A stretch of DNA of 64,000 nt, from the NCBI RefSeq assembly GCF_004217175.1, contig NZ_SHKI01000004.1:393651-457650 (forward strand), written 5' to 3'. Both the position numbers and the translations under genes were made by a program. Below the pieces are notes generated by a model that was not told the DNA's origin, searched no databases, and saw only the letters and a program-made list of their open reading frames with translations. Of the stretch, positions 24,864-34,484 are shown piece after piece (the stretch's first letter is position 1; each line of letters begins with the position of its first letter). The DNA comes from Leucobacter luti. Lineage in GTDB: Bacteria > Actinomycetota > Actinomycetes > Actinomycetales > Microbacteriaceae.

Positions 24864-26545
24864 TACCGCACCTCCCAGCGCCAGTCGTTTGCATCGCGTT
24901 CGAGGTCCACCCGGAAGTGGGCGCCCTCAAAGATCAGTCCGCGCAGATTGCGCTGTTTCACGTCGTGCGTCTTCTCGAGTCCGAAGCAGAACGCGTTGAA
25001 GAGCCGGATAATGTGCGCGGGGACGAAGTGTTCGTCTCGAACGTCCACCAGCGGCACGGCGTACGGCAGATCCGCGAGACTCTGCACGTAGCCGACCGTC
25101 TGCTCAAGCTCCGGGTGCCTGGTCACGAAGGCGCCCACGCGCGTCGAGGCGGGCTCGGGGCGGAGCAGCGTGGCGACGGCCCCAACGTTCGATAGGAGGT
25201 CGATCGCCAGGTCGCTCGTGCCGGCGGGCACCTCGGCGACCGGGCCGCTGCGCGGCTCCTCGGAGTTGCGCGATTTGTACCAGACCCGCGTCTGCGCCGA
25301 GTGCGCGGTGCGCGGCAGCTCAGCGGTCCATCCGAAGCTCTCCGAGATCTGCGCCGCAAGCTCGGCGACGGTCGCCGTCGGATCGACCTGCTTTCGCTCG
25401 CTCACGAACAGGGAGCGAAGCACCTCGTCGACCGCGCCGACGGGCGCGAGCTCGATGAGCAGGGCGCGGTAGAGCTCCACGGCCTCCGGCAGGGTGGACG
25501 AGGGCAGGCGATCCAGCACGTCGCCGAGGGTCAGCTCGGTTTCGCCGGCAGCGTTTGACTCGGCCGACTGGCGCAGCACGCGCTGGATCAGCCGGAGGTC
25601 AACCGCGAGGGCCTCGCCCGTGGGGAACACCCCGTAACGGGTCGCGTCGTGCGCCTTGTACTCGATCGCCTGCGCCAACCGGCGCTCGAGCTCGCCGAAG
25701 TTCTGCGCGTCGATGCGCTCGCTCGCAACGCCGGCGGCGAGCGCCTCGTACCCGCCGAGCCACGCGTTCACGATCTGCGGGCGGTTCATCGCCAGCAGCA
25801 CCAGCCCGAGCGCGGAGCCGTTGCCCACGGCGATCGTGCGCCGGGTGGTCGCGTCGACCTGCGCGGCGTCGTCCCGGCGCTCACGCGCCATGAGGTTTGC
25901 CAGGTCCACCGAGATCTCGCGCATCATGTACGCGGTAAAGAGCTGGGCGTGGAATGGGACGCCGAGCGGGTGCCCCTCTCCGTACTCCTGGAAGTCCTTC
26001 GTGCCGAACGTGCCGTTGCCGTCGAGCCCGGTGTTTCGCAGCAGGTATCCCACCTCTGCGATCCGTTCGAGGTCTGGCTGCTCGCCGGCGACGAGCGACT
26101 CGACAACGTGGTCGAACAGTCGGATGCTGCGGTTGGCCCGGAACCAGATGAGCGTTTCGGGTGTGGCCCGCCCCGCGTAGAGACGCGGGATCGCCTCGCG
26201 TGTGTGGCGAAGATCCTCGGCGGTGACCTCGCCGTCGATGAGCGCGCCCTCGATGTCCCAGCTCGACCCAATGATGCGCGGGCTCCGGTTGACCAGCTTC
26301 GGCTCGTAGGAGAATGCCACGAGGTGCATCACGTGCGCGCCGGCCTCAATGCGGTAGACCAGCTGGCCTACGCCGGCGGCGGTCACCTCGGCGCTCGCGA
26401 GCGTGATCCGCCAGCCCTCGCGCACCATCTTCGCGTAGACGCTTCGGGAGGCACTGATCCTGGTCGGCTGGAGCGCGCCCAGCCTCCTGGGGTCCATCAC
26501 CACCTCGGTCGGCCGCATTCTGGATTCTCGCAATTCGGTAGTCAT
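24863..26545 (-). CDS. Large uncharacterised protein, first gene of the catabolic operon
   Basis: 560 aa from ATG 26545, which has AAGGAA at 7-base spacing; a GTG 7 codons upstream is less likely. It is soluble, without signal or TM segment. Recurrent Arg/Trp/aromatic stretches (LIWFRANRSIRLFDHV, RNTGLDGNGTFGTKDFQEYG, VWYKSRNSEEPRSG) suggest an enzyme or ligand-binding fold, but I recognise no family or cofactor site. As the promoter-proximal gene of the nine-gene unit it is probably central to the pathway. Confidence 0.8.
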   Translation of the reverse strand: MTTELRESRMRPTEVVMDPRRLGALQPTRISASRSVYAKMVREGWRITLASAEVTAAGVGQLVYRIEAGAHVMHLVAFSYEPKLVNRSPRIIGSSWDIEGALIDGEVTAEDLRHTREAIPRLYAGRATPETLIWFRANRSIRLFDHVVESLVAGEQPDLERIAEVGYLLRNTGLDGNGTFGTKDFQEYGEGHPLGVPFHAQLFTAYMMREISVDLANLMARERRDDAAQVDATTRRTIAVGNGSALGLVLLAMNRPQIVNAWLGGYEALAAGVASERIDAQNFGELERRLAQAIEYKAHDATRYGVFPTGEALAVDLRLIQRVLRQSAESNAAGETELTLGDVLDRLPSSTLPEAVELYRALLIELAPVGAVDEVLRSLFVSERKQVDPTATVAELAAQISESFGWTAELPRTAHSAQTRVWYKSRNSEEPRSGPVAEVPAGTSDLAIDLLSNVGAVATLLRPEPASTRVGAFVTRHPELEQTVGYVQSLADLPYAVPLVDVRDEHFVPAHIIRLFNAFCFGLEKTHDVKQRNLRGLIFEGAHFRVDLERDANDWRWEVR

Positions 26546-26583
26546 CTTTGATTCCTTGCTTATCACTCATCTGTGCAGCGATT

Positions 26584-26614
26584 CGGATATACCAGACGGC
26601 GTCTTGTTTATCCG
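26584..26614. promoter_or_regulatory. 31-bp palindromic operator in divergent promoter
   Basis: The arms CGGATATACCAGACG and CGTCTTGTTTATCCG match at 13 of 15 positions around a central G. It lies midway in the 120-bp region between the operon start (26545) and the oxidase start (26666). Size and placement suit a dimer-of-dimers such as IclR; the IclR gene is second in the operon. Binding is inferred. Confidence 0.65.
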
Positions 26615-26621
26615 TATTTGC

Positions 26622-26633
26622 GATGCTAGCATC
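26622..26633. promoter_or_regulatory. Perfect 12-bp palindrome GATGCTAGCATC
   Basis: A perfect inverted repeat 8 bases beyond the 31-bp palindrome, towards the oxidase gene. It may be a second operator or half of the -10 region for rightward transcription. Confidence 0.4.
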
Positions 26634-26665
26634 ACTCAAACACCGAACACAAAGGGGAATTCGAC

Positions 26666-28177
26666 GTGAGCCACTCCGTGCCCGCCGCAGCGCCGTGCGC
26701 GCCGGATGCGCCCCCCGCACACCCCACCCCAGACGTGCTGCTCCGGGCGGAACGGCTGCTCGCGGCACGCCTGCCGCACCTCGCGGCTCACGCGATCATC
26801 ACCGCCGACCCCGAGCTGCTCCGCGACGAGTCCCCCACCCCGGCGACCGCCCCCGCCCTCATCGTCGCGCCCGGCACAGCCGCGGACGTGCAGGCGCTGG
26901 TCGTAATCGCCGGTGCACTCGCCCTCCCAGTGGTGCCGCGCGGCGCGCGCACCGGGCTCGTCGGTGGGTGCGTGCCGCGCTCCCCCAGCCTCGTCGTCGA
27001 CACCTCCCGCATGCGCGAGGTGCACCGACTCGACATCGCGGGTCGCACGCTGCGGATCGGCCCGGGCGCCACGCTCGGCGAGATCGAGGAGCTCCTGCGC
27101 CCGCACGGCATGATGTACCCGCCCGACCCGGCGAGCTATCGCCGCGCTAGCATCGGCGGCACCGTCGCCACGAACGCCGGCGGGCTCAGGTGCGTGAAGT
27201 ACGGCGTCACCGACCGCTGGGTGCGCACCCTCGACGTGGTGCTCGCCGACGGCTCGCTCGTCACTCTGGGCCACGACGTCGCGAAGGACGCGACCGGCTA
27301 CGACCTCACCCGCCTGTTCGTCGGCTCCGAGGGCACGCTCGGGATCATCGTCGGCGTTGGGATCACGTTCTGCCCGGCCCCCGCTGAGTCGCGGCTCATG
27401 CTCGCCGCGTTCGCGAGCGCCGCCGGCGCTGCCGCGGCCGTCGCCACGCTCTGCGCCCGGGTCACCCCGGCAATGTGCGAGCTCCTCGACGCCGGCGCAC
27501 TCGGCAGCCGCGACACCGGCGCGCTCGTGCCGGCGCTCGGCAGTCCCGCCGGCTGGGGCGCCGACCCAACGCTGCTCATGGTGCAGGTCGACGGCTCACA
27601 CGCGGAGGCGGAGGCGGAGGCGATCCTCGCGCGCGCGGCGCTCGAACTGGCGGGCGGGCGCGTGGTCGAGGTCGCTGCGGCGCACACTGACGCGATCCTC
27701 GACATGCGCCGCGGCGGCTCGGCCGTGCGCACCGCGGGTGGCGAGCCGAGCGCAGAGGCCCTCGTCGATCCAGGCATGCCCCAGCCGACGCTGCCGCAGG
27801 ATCTCTCGGTGCCGGTCGCGCGCCTCGGCCAGACGATCGCCGCGATCCGCCGGATCGCCAGCACTCACCGAGTGCAGACCAGGATCGCCGCGCACGCCGG
27901 AGACGGAAACCTGCACCTCCTGCTACTCACCGACGCCGCCGGGGCGGAGGCGGGCGCCGCCGCGCGCGCCGGGGCGGCACAGCTGCGAGGCGCGATGGGC
28001 GAGATCATCGACGCCGTGCTCGCGTCCGGTGGCACCGTGTCCGGTGAGCACGGCATCGGCTCGCTCAAGCGCGACTGGGCGGCGCGCGACCTCGGCGCCC
28101 GCACCATCGAGCTGCACCGCAGCACACAACGTGCATTCGACCCGCACTCGCTCATGAACCCCGGCACGGGGTTTTGA
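26666..28177 (+). CDS. FAD-linked oxidase, GlcD/D-2-hydroxyacid dehydrogenase-like
   Basis: 503 aa from GTG 26666 with AAAGGGGA upstream. This is a VAO/PCMH flavoprotein: the FAD-binding half (about 60-240) shows VVPRGARTGLVGGCVP, then GGTVATNAGGLRCVKYG and LFVGSEGTLGI. The C-terminal cap holds HAGDGNLHLLL and SGEHGIGSLKRDW, the metal and substrate motifs of glycolate/D-lactate dehydrogenases. It likely oxidises a 2-hydroxy acid to a 2-oxo acid. It diverges from the decarboxylase operon and overlaps the RidA region, giving a natural order of reactions. Confidence 0.9.
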   Translation: MSHSVPAAAPCAPDAPPAHPTPDVLLRAERLLAARLPHLAAHAIITADPELLRDESPTPATAPALIVAPGTAADVQALVVIAGALALPVVPRGARTGLVGGCVPRSPSLVVDTSRMREVHRLDIAGRTLRIGPGATLGEIEELLRPHGMMYPPDPASYRRASIGGTVATNAGGLRCVKYGVTDRWVRTLDVVLADGSLVTLGHDVAKDATGYDLTRLFVGSEGTLGIIVGVGITFCPAPAESRLMLAAFASAAGAAAAVATLCARVTPAMCELLDAGALGSRDTGALVPALGSPAGWGADPTLLMVQVDGSHAEAEAEAILARAALELAGGRVVEVAAAHTDAILDMRRGGSAVRTAGGEPSAEALVDPGMPQPTLPQDLSVPVARLGQTIAAIRRIASTHRVQTRIAAHAGDGNLHLLLLTDAAGAEAGAAARAGAAQLRGAMGEIIDAVLASGGTVSGEHGIGSLKRDWAARDLGARTIELHRSTQRAFDPHSLMNPGTGF

Positions 28178-28197
28178 GCCTCACCCGAAAGGACCCA

Positions 28198-28602
28198 GTG
28201 GCCTCGTCACGACTCACCCGCACCCCCGCCGACACGGGGGACGCGCTCTCCGCGCAGTTCACCACGCTCGACGGCGTCGCGTACATCACCGTCATCCCCA
28301 CCGTCGCGGGCGGCGCGCTCGCGCCGGGCACCGACAGCGACCAGGCCGAGGCGATCTTCGACAATCTTGAGCGCAAGCTCGCCGCCGCCGGGGCCTCCCT
28401 CGCAGACATCGCGCAGTTCACGGTGTACCTGTGCGACATCGCAGACACGCTTGCGCCGTTCAACGCGGTGTACGCGCGCAGGATGCCCCGCGGCCTGGCC
28501 CCCATGCGCTGCGCGGTGGGCGTCGCCGCGCTCGCGCGCCCCGCGATGCGCGTCGAGGTGAGCGTCGTGGCCGCGGTGCCCCGCGCCGCTGCGGCCGAGT
28601 AG
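28198..28602 (+). CDS. RidA/YjgF family protein
   Basis: 134 aa from GTG 28198, which has AAAGGA five bases upstream; an in-frame TTG at 28174 that would overlap the oxidase stop is less likely. RidA proteins hydrolyse reactive enamine/imine intermediates. Family traits: the ASLADIAQFTVYLCDI helix, FNAVYARRMPRGLAPMRCAVGV and RVEVSVVA strands. The Arg that binds the carboxylate of the imine in RidA is plausibly in RPAMRVEV. Pairing with an oxidase suggests that oxidation yields an unstable imino product. Confidence 0.85.
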   Translation: MASSRLTRTPADTGDALSAQFTTLDGVAYITVIPTVAGGALAPGTDSDQAEAIFDNLERKLAAAGASLADIAQFTVYLCDIADTLAPFNAVYARRMPRGLAPMRCAVGVAALARPAMRVEVSVVAAVPRAAAAE

Positions 28603-28821
28603 GCGGCGCGCGACAGCACCGGCCGCGCAGCGGTGCGGACTGGGCGCCGCGCAGCGCCGCGCCGCGGTGCGGTGCGGGCGGTCCGCCGCGCGGGACGATA
28701 CCCACGTGGCATCCGAGCTCGCGATTGTTCCCGATACCGCGATCAGCCTCGAACCCGAGCGCCCCGGCCCACGCTCGCGGCTCCCTCCCTGCTGCAGCAC
28801 GCCGCCAGTTATCTTGGAGAG

Positions 28822-29109
28822 ATGACCGAGAACCCTGAAATCAGCGAAGAGGCGCGCAAAGCAGCGCGCGAAAAGTATGGCGTCGTGCCAGACCCGACGA
28901 GAAAGAACCGATCGCTCTCGAAGCTCGGCTGGATCTCACCAATTGGTTTTACTCTCACTCTCATTGCCATAGTCATGGTCACCACCACGGACAGCATCGT
29001 CACTGCAACAATCTGGGGCGGTCTCATCACCGCGAGCGCAACGGCCGGCTTCCTGAGCCTCATCGTCTATCTCGCGGCCAAAGCAATCATTACGAGCCGC
29101 GACCAGTAG
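28822..29109 (+). CDS. Small two-helix membrane protein
   Basis: 95 aa from ATG 28822, with GGAGAG just before it. The charged N-terminal 38 residues (EARKAAREKYGVVPDPTRKN) precede two hydrophobic helices (about 38-55 and 63-88) and a short basic end. Codon use is less GC-extreme than its neighbours, with more T/A third positions. No family recognised. It follows a 220-bp gene-free GC-rich stretch after the RidA gene. Confidence 0.65.
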   Translation: MTENPEISEEARKAAREKYGVVPDPTRKNRSLSKLGWISPIGFTLTLIAIVMVTTTDSIVTATIWGGLITASATAGFLSLIVYLAAKAIITSRDQ

Positions 29110-29202
29110 GTACACCGCCACAGCGGGCCCGCAGGTCGAAGCCACGGGACACCCCGGCACAAAGGTTTGTCACTCGGCAAGGCGCACGTCCGCCACCGCG
29201 CG

Positions 29203-29433
29203 CTACGGCGCGCTCGGTTGCCGCAGGTACGGAGCGGACCCGTCGATGTGCCGATACCCGAGCGGGAAGCTCGCATAGCTCACCCCGTCTTCATACAGGT
29301 GCGAGACCTCGTCTGCGTACCCGGCGGCTTCGGACTGGCTCGCGAAGACACCAAGAACCGTGTTGTGCGGAGTCTCCTCCTGGCACACGAGCCACACGGC
29401 AGTGACTACCTCGGGCGCTCGCTTTCGGACCAT
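29203..29433 (-). CDS. Small cytosolic protein, function unknown
   Basis: 76 aa from ATG 29433 (a Met 4 codons upstream is an alternative). The sequence VVTAVWLVCQEETPHNTVLGVFASQSEAAGYADEV resembles the small DUF-type fold in which a short strand pair is followed by an EAAxxxA helix, as in proteins annotated only as hypothetical. The SD is weak. Confidence 0.5.
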   Translation of the reverse strand: MVRKRAPEVVTAVWLVCQEETPHNTVLGVFASQSEAAGYADEVSHLYEDGVSYASFPLGYRHIDGSAPYLRQPSAP

Positions 29434-29633
29434 TGCACCCACCATAGCGCGCGGGTGGCAGCGCCGTCGTGCGACTGCGACTCTCGGAGCGAAGCCCGCG
29501 ATCAGGCGCGTCCGCGCCTCGGGGAGCATCCCGGAGCAGCGGGGTGAACCGGGAGAATGCCAGGCCCGATTTGGGTCCGGATCTCACCAAAGCGCCGCCT
29601 CCGACCCTCGCATCCGCTAGTGTTCACAGCACC

Positions 29634-29783
29634 ATGAAGAACACGCTGAAGTATGTTGCCATCCTCGCATCGTTCATTTCCGCGGGGTTCGCGTTCTCGG
29701 GGGACGGGACCATCGCGGGCGTGCTCGCGGTCGGAGCCGGCATCCTGATCGCGGTCACAGTCCCCAAGGGCGACCCGAAGTAG
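29634..29783 (+). CDS. Small membrane protein (49 aa)
   Basis: 49 aa. Two hydrophobic segments (about 6-22 and 26-43) and a KGDPK tail. The SD is poor, and it lies between small genes of uncertain role. Composition (hydrophobic runs, terminal Lys) is more gene-like than random. Confidence 0.45.
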   Translation: MKNTLKYVAILASFISAGFAFSGDGTIAGVLAVGAGILIAVTVPKGDPK

Positions 29784-29891
29784 CCCGCTGCGCGGCGATC
29801 CAGGCTCGGGCTCTGCTGCAGCGGCCCGGCGCCAGTCTTCCCCGCTGCGGGAAGCAGAAGCACAAGCAGAAGCACAGTGTGATGCGCGTTG

Positions 29892-29964
29892 TGCCCTGGA
29901 GAGGAATCGAACCTCCGACACCTTCTTTAGGAGAGAAGTGCTCTATCCACTGAGCTACCAGGGC
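29892..29964 (-). tRNA. tRNA-Arg (anticodon CCT)
   Basis: A 73-nt cloverleaf on the minus strand. Acceptor GCCCTGG/CCAGGGC, D arm with CTCAGTGGATAGAG, anticodon stem-loop CTTCT-CTCCTAA-AGAAG (anticodon CCT, reads AGG), T arm with GGTTCGATTCC. CCA is not encoded. Confidence 0.95.
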
Positions 29965-30045
29965 GCGGGCCGCGCGAGGCGACCTCTGGGAGTCTAGCGC
30001 ACGGGCGGCGGGGCCCGTGACCCGCGGGAAGCGCGGGGAAATGCA

Positions 30046-30075
30046 AAACGGGCGGGGCCGAAGCCCCGCCCGTTT
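30046..30075 (-). terminator. Terminator after NlpC/P60 gene
   Basis: Perfect stem AAACGGGCGGGGC/GCCCCGCCCGTTT with loop CGAA; on the minus strand it is followed by TTTTGCATTT. It separates the NlpC/P60 gene from tRNA-Arg. Confidence 0.9.
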
Positions 30076-30087
30076 CACCACACTCGC

Positions 30088-30837
30088 TTAGCCGAGACGA
30101 ATCACGTCCGGGGTGGCGCTGGGTGACGCATACGTGCTCACCACGGTCTGGTTTCCGCCCCAGCCGCCGTGCACGGCCTGGCCGTTGCCGATGTAGACGG
30201 CCACGTGCGGGGCGCCCGCCCAGATGAGGATGTCGCCCGGCGCGTAGTTGCCGTCGGTCACCGGGGTGCCGTAGCGGTAGAAGTCTGAGACACCGTGGTC
30301 GTAGCCGCCCTGGTCGCGGCGCTCGGTGAGGCCGATCGCTGCGAGTGCGTTCTGCACGAGGTCGGTGCAATCCTGCGAGACGCCCACCTGCGCGAGCGCG
30401 GCAGCAACGAGGCCCTCAGCGCCAACGCCAGCGGGCACGTCGGTGCCGCTCTTTCCGGCGGGTGCGGCAGCGGCGGCCGAGGTCGTGGCGAGCAGTGCTG
30501 CCTCAGCAGCAGCCTTCTCTTCCGCTTCCTTTTCCTTGCGCTCCTGCTCGACGATATCCGCGCCCACTTCGCCGTCAAGCGACAGAACGGGCGATACCTG
30601 GATATCTGCGGTGCCGGTGACCAGCTGCTGCGCGATGTCGGCGTCGGGCTGGCCCTCGACCGCGGGTGCGACAGCGTACGCGGGGAGCCCAAACGCGCCA
30701 ACCAGCCCGAAGCTCAGGACGACTGCTCCGGCCATCTGCCCGATGCGCTTCGCCTGCGATTTTGCGGGCTTCGCAGCGTCGACCGAAACCGCGACCGCCG
30801 TGCTGGGGTTCTGATTCACGAGAATAATCTGCCTCAC
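30088..30837 (-). CDS. Secreted NlpC/P60 (C40) peptidase
   Basis: 249 aa from GTG 30837. The N-terminal 30 residues are basic, then a hydrophobic signal (MAGAVVLSFGLVGAFGLPAYA, about 35-55). A coiled, Glu/Ala-rich linker (about 95-130) precedes the catalytic domain, with the Cys in SQDCTDLVQNA and the His in APHVAVYIGNGQAVHGG. Such enzymes cut peptidoglycan stem peptides during growth or division. The long basic head before the signal is unusual but common in Microbacteriaceae NlpC proteins. Direct repeats in the upstream region may bind a regulator. Confidence 0.88.
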   Translation of the reverse strand: MRQIILVNQNPSTAVAVSVDAAKPAKSQAKRIGQMAGAVVLSFGLVGAFGLPAYAVAPAVEGQPDADIAQQLVTGTADIQVSPVLSLDGEVGADIVEQERKEKEAEEKAAAEAALLATTSAAAAAPAGKSGTDVPAGVGAEGLVAAALAQVGVSQDCTDLVQNALAAIGLTERRDQGGYDHGVSDFYRYGTPVTDGNYAPGDILIWAGAPHVAVYIGNGQAVHGGWGGNQTVVSTYASPSATPDVIRLG

Positions 30838-30900
30838 GTTGTGGGGATGTAGGTCTGGGGCGCCCCGTGTGGGACGCGATCGTTCAAGGGTAACTGATGA

Positions 30901-30927
30901 TCACGGGAATGTCACGCTCAGGTCACG
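30901..30927 (-). promoter_or_regulatory. 11-bp-spaced CGTGA direct repeats upstream of NlpC/P60 gene
   Basis: On the minus strand CGTGA occurs three times at exactly 11-bp spacing (plus-strand TCACG at 30901, 30912 and 30923), and GTTA follows 10 bp further on. Helically phased direct repeats of this kind suit OmpR-family response regulators such as MtrA, which controls peptidoglycan hydrolases in actinobacteria. Binding here is inference. Confidence 0.4.
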
Positions 30928-31045
30928 AAACCCTCAACCTTCCTTGAAACATCAGGGAAGTCGGGCCCTGGGCGACCGGGGAGTTCGCTTCACGTCGAGC
31001 AAGTTTTCGAGCCTGCTCACGAGCGATTCCCCGGCCCGGGGTGGT

Positions 31046-32452
<1,407 letters not shown>

Positions 32453-32488
32453 TCATGTTCCAGCCGTCGCGTGAGGCGGCGGGTGTCT

Positions 32489-33181
32489 CTACTGCGAGAC
32501 GAAAATGTGCGCGGCGATCTCGAACGGGAGATCGATCGCTTCATTCGAACCCTCGACCTCGACGTGGACGGTCTGCCCGCGTCGGACGAAGGAAGCACTG
32601 TTGCCGGGGACGACCCCGGCGGCTGAGAGCTGCTCAAGGAGCTCGGGGTCGACCTGCAGCGGCTCAGCGAGCCGGCGTACCCGGGCGGTGAGCTCCTGGT
32701 CGAACTCCATGAGCAGGTCGCCCACGCCGGTGACACCGGTCTGGAACGAGCCGGCGCGCATGTTGCCGAGCTCTTCGAGGCCGGGGATCGGGTTGCCGTA
32801 GGGCGACTCGGTGGGGTTGCCGAGCATGTTCATCAGCTTGCGCTCGACGCGCTCGCTCATCACGTGCTCCCAGCGGCACGCTTCCTCGTGGACGTACGCC
32901 CATTCGAGGCCGATGACATCGGCGAGCAGGCGCTCAGCAATGCGGTGCTTGCGCATCACTCGCACGGCCTTGGTGCGCCCGTCGTCGGTGAGTTCGAGGC
33001 GACGGTCGTCGGTCACGACCACCAGGCCGTCGCGTTCCATGCGGCCAACGGTCTGCGACACGGTTGGCCCTGAATGGCCGAGCCGCTCGGAAATTCGCGC
33101 GCGCAGCGGGACGATGCCCTCTTCTTCGAGCTCCAGGATCGTGCGCAGGTACATTTCCGTCGTGTCGATCAGATCAGTCAT
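32489..33181 (-). CDS. DtxR/IdeR iron-dependent repressor
   Basis: 230 aa from ATG 33181, the full three-domain length. A winged helix (about 1-70, with RISERLGHSGPTVSQTVGRM) is followed by a dimer and metal domain and a C-terminal SH3-like domain (about 150-230). Metal ligands match the iron type: EEACRWEHVMS gives the Cys, Glu and His that follow the pattern of C102/E105/H106 in DtxR, not the Asp of MntR. It is divergent from serC (77 bp between starts). It is the likely controller of the haem uptake genes at 56.8-61 kb, where a DtxR-like box is seen. Confidence 0.93.
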   Translation of the reverse strand: MTDLIDTTEMYLRTILELEEEGIVPLRARISERLGHSGPTVSQTVGRMERDGLVVVTDDRRLELTDDGRTKAVRVMRKHRIAERLLADVIGLEWAYVHEEACRWEHVMSERVERKLMNMLGNPTESPYGNPIPGLEELGNMRAGSFQTGVTGVGDLLMEFDQELTARVRRLAEPLQVDPELLEQLSAAGVVPGNSASFVRRGQTVHVEVEGSNEAIDLPFEIAAHIFVSQ

Positions 33182-33257
33182 TGCCACCCTCTCGTCATTC
33201 AGAGTCAAGCTTAGGGCATTGAGCTGCGTGGGCTCTGCCCCGAGTAGAATCGCCAGT

Positions 33258-34376
33258 ATGGCCGACATTTCGATCCCCTCCAATCTTCTGCCCGCCGACG
33301 GACGCTTCGGGTGTGGCCCGTCGAAGGTGCGCGACGAGCAGCTCGCGTTCCTCGCGTCGCTGCAGCCGGGAGTGCTCGGCACCTCGCACCGCCAGGCGCC
33401 CGTCAAGGATCTGGTCGGCAGTGTCCGTTCCGGGCTCGCCGAGCTGTTCCGGGCGCCGGACGGCTACGAGGTGCTGCTCGCAAACGGTGGCGCAACGACC
33501 TTCTGGGACTCGGCCGTACACTCGCTCGTCGAGCACCGCAGCCAGCACCTCGCGTTTGGTGAGTTTGGCGCGAAGTTCGGCAAGGCCGCCGCTGCCGCGC
33601 CGTTCATCGACGCACCGGACGTGCGAAGCGCGGACGCCGGATCGCGCTCGCAGTCCGAGCCCGTTGCGGGCGTGGACGTGTACGCCTACCCGCACAACGA
33701 GACCTCCACCGGCGTCATGGCTCCCGTGACCCGTGTCGCCGGCGACGCGGGCGCCCTCACCGTGGTCGACGCAACGAGCGCCGCGGGCGGCATCGACTTC
33801 GACGCGAGCGAGACCGATGTCTACTACTTCTCCCCGCAGAAGAACTTCGCCTCGGACGGCGGGATCTGGTTCGCGCTGGTGTCCCCCGCCGCGATCGAGC
33901 GGATCGAGCGCGTCACGTCCTCGGGCCGCTACATCCCCGAGACGCTGAACCTTGCCGGGGCGATCGAGAACTCACGCAAGAACCAGACGCTCAACACCCC
34001 GGCACTCGCGACCCTCGCGATGATGGACGAGCAGGTGCGCTGGATCAACGCGCAGGGCGGGCTGAGCTGGGCGTCGGCGCGCACCGCCGAATCGTCGGGC
34101 GTGCTCTACGACTGGGCCGAGCGCACGCCGGTCGCCACCCCGTTCGTGTCGAACCCGGACCACCGCTCGCAGGTGGTCGTAACAATCGACTTCGACGACA
34201 CGGTCGACGCCGCCGCTATCTCGGCAGCACTCCGGGCAAACGGGATCGTTGACACGGAGCCCTACCGCAAGCTGGGCCGCAACCAGCTGCGCGTTGCCAC
34301 GTTCACGGCGATTGAGCCCGACGACGTGCGGGCGCTCACCGGCGCAATCGACTACGTGCTCGAGCGTCTGAGCTAA
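33258..34376 (+). CDS. serC: Phosphoserine aminotransferase
   Basis: 372 aa, the actinobacterial SerC length. It makes 3-phosphoserine from 3-phosphohydroxypyruvate and glutamate, using PLP. The PLP Lys lies in YYFSPQKNFASDGG, the phosphate-contact segment is RFGCGPSKVR at residue 16 onward, and TSHRQAPVKD follows. ATG 33258 is chosen. It is followed by two strong terminator hairpins before the converging sortase gene. Confidence 0.95.
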   Translation: MADISIPSNLLPADGRFGCGPSKVRDEQLAFLASLQPGVLGTSHRQAPVKDLVGSVRSGLAELFRAPDGYEVLLANGGATTFWDSAVHSLVEHRSQHLAFGEFGAKFGKAAAAAPFIDAPDVRSADAGSRSQSEPVAGVDVYAYPHNETSTGVMAPVTRVAGDAGALTVVDATSAAGGIDFDASETDVYYFSPQKNFASDGGIWFALVSPAAIERIERVTSSGRYIPETLNLAGAIENSRKNQTLNTPALATLAMMDEQVRWINAQGGLSWASARTAESSGVLYDWAERTPVATPFVSNPDHRSQVVVTIDFDDTVDAAAISAALRANGIVDTEPYRKLGRNQLRVATFTAIEPDDVRALTGAIDYVLERLS

Positions 34377-34380
34377 CACT

Positions 34381-34408
34381 GCCGGCCGGGGCAGTCGCCC
34401 CGGCCGGC
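34381..34408 (+). terminator. First terminator after serC
   Basis: Stem GCCGGCCGGGGC/GCCCCGGCCGGC with a short loop, beginning 4 bases after the serC stop. No T-tract follows. Confidence 0.65.
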
Positions 34409-34436
34409 AGCCCGGCTGCGGCGAGCAGTCCGGCCC

Positions 34437-34484
34437 AAACGAAACGGCCCACAGAGCTAGCTGGCTCTGCGGGCCGTTTCGTTT
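34437..34484. terminator. Bidirectional terminator between serC and sortase
   Basis: Long stem AAACGAAACGGCCC/GGGCCGTTTCGTTT, then an inner CAGAGC/GCTCTG stem, with A-rich and T-rich flanks on both sides. It overlaps the sortase stop codon by two bases and can serve both converging genes. Confidence 0.85.

Noticed and set aside
28603..28821. A small gene between RidA and the membrane protein
   Set aside because: Only GC-rich low-complexity sequence; no convincing start or protein.
30838..31045. c-di-AMP riboswitch upstream of the NlpC/P60 gene
   Set aside because: The conserved ydaO core was not found; only short direct repeats are visible.
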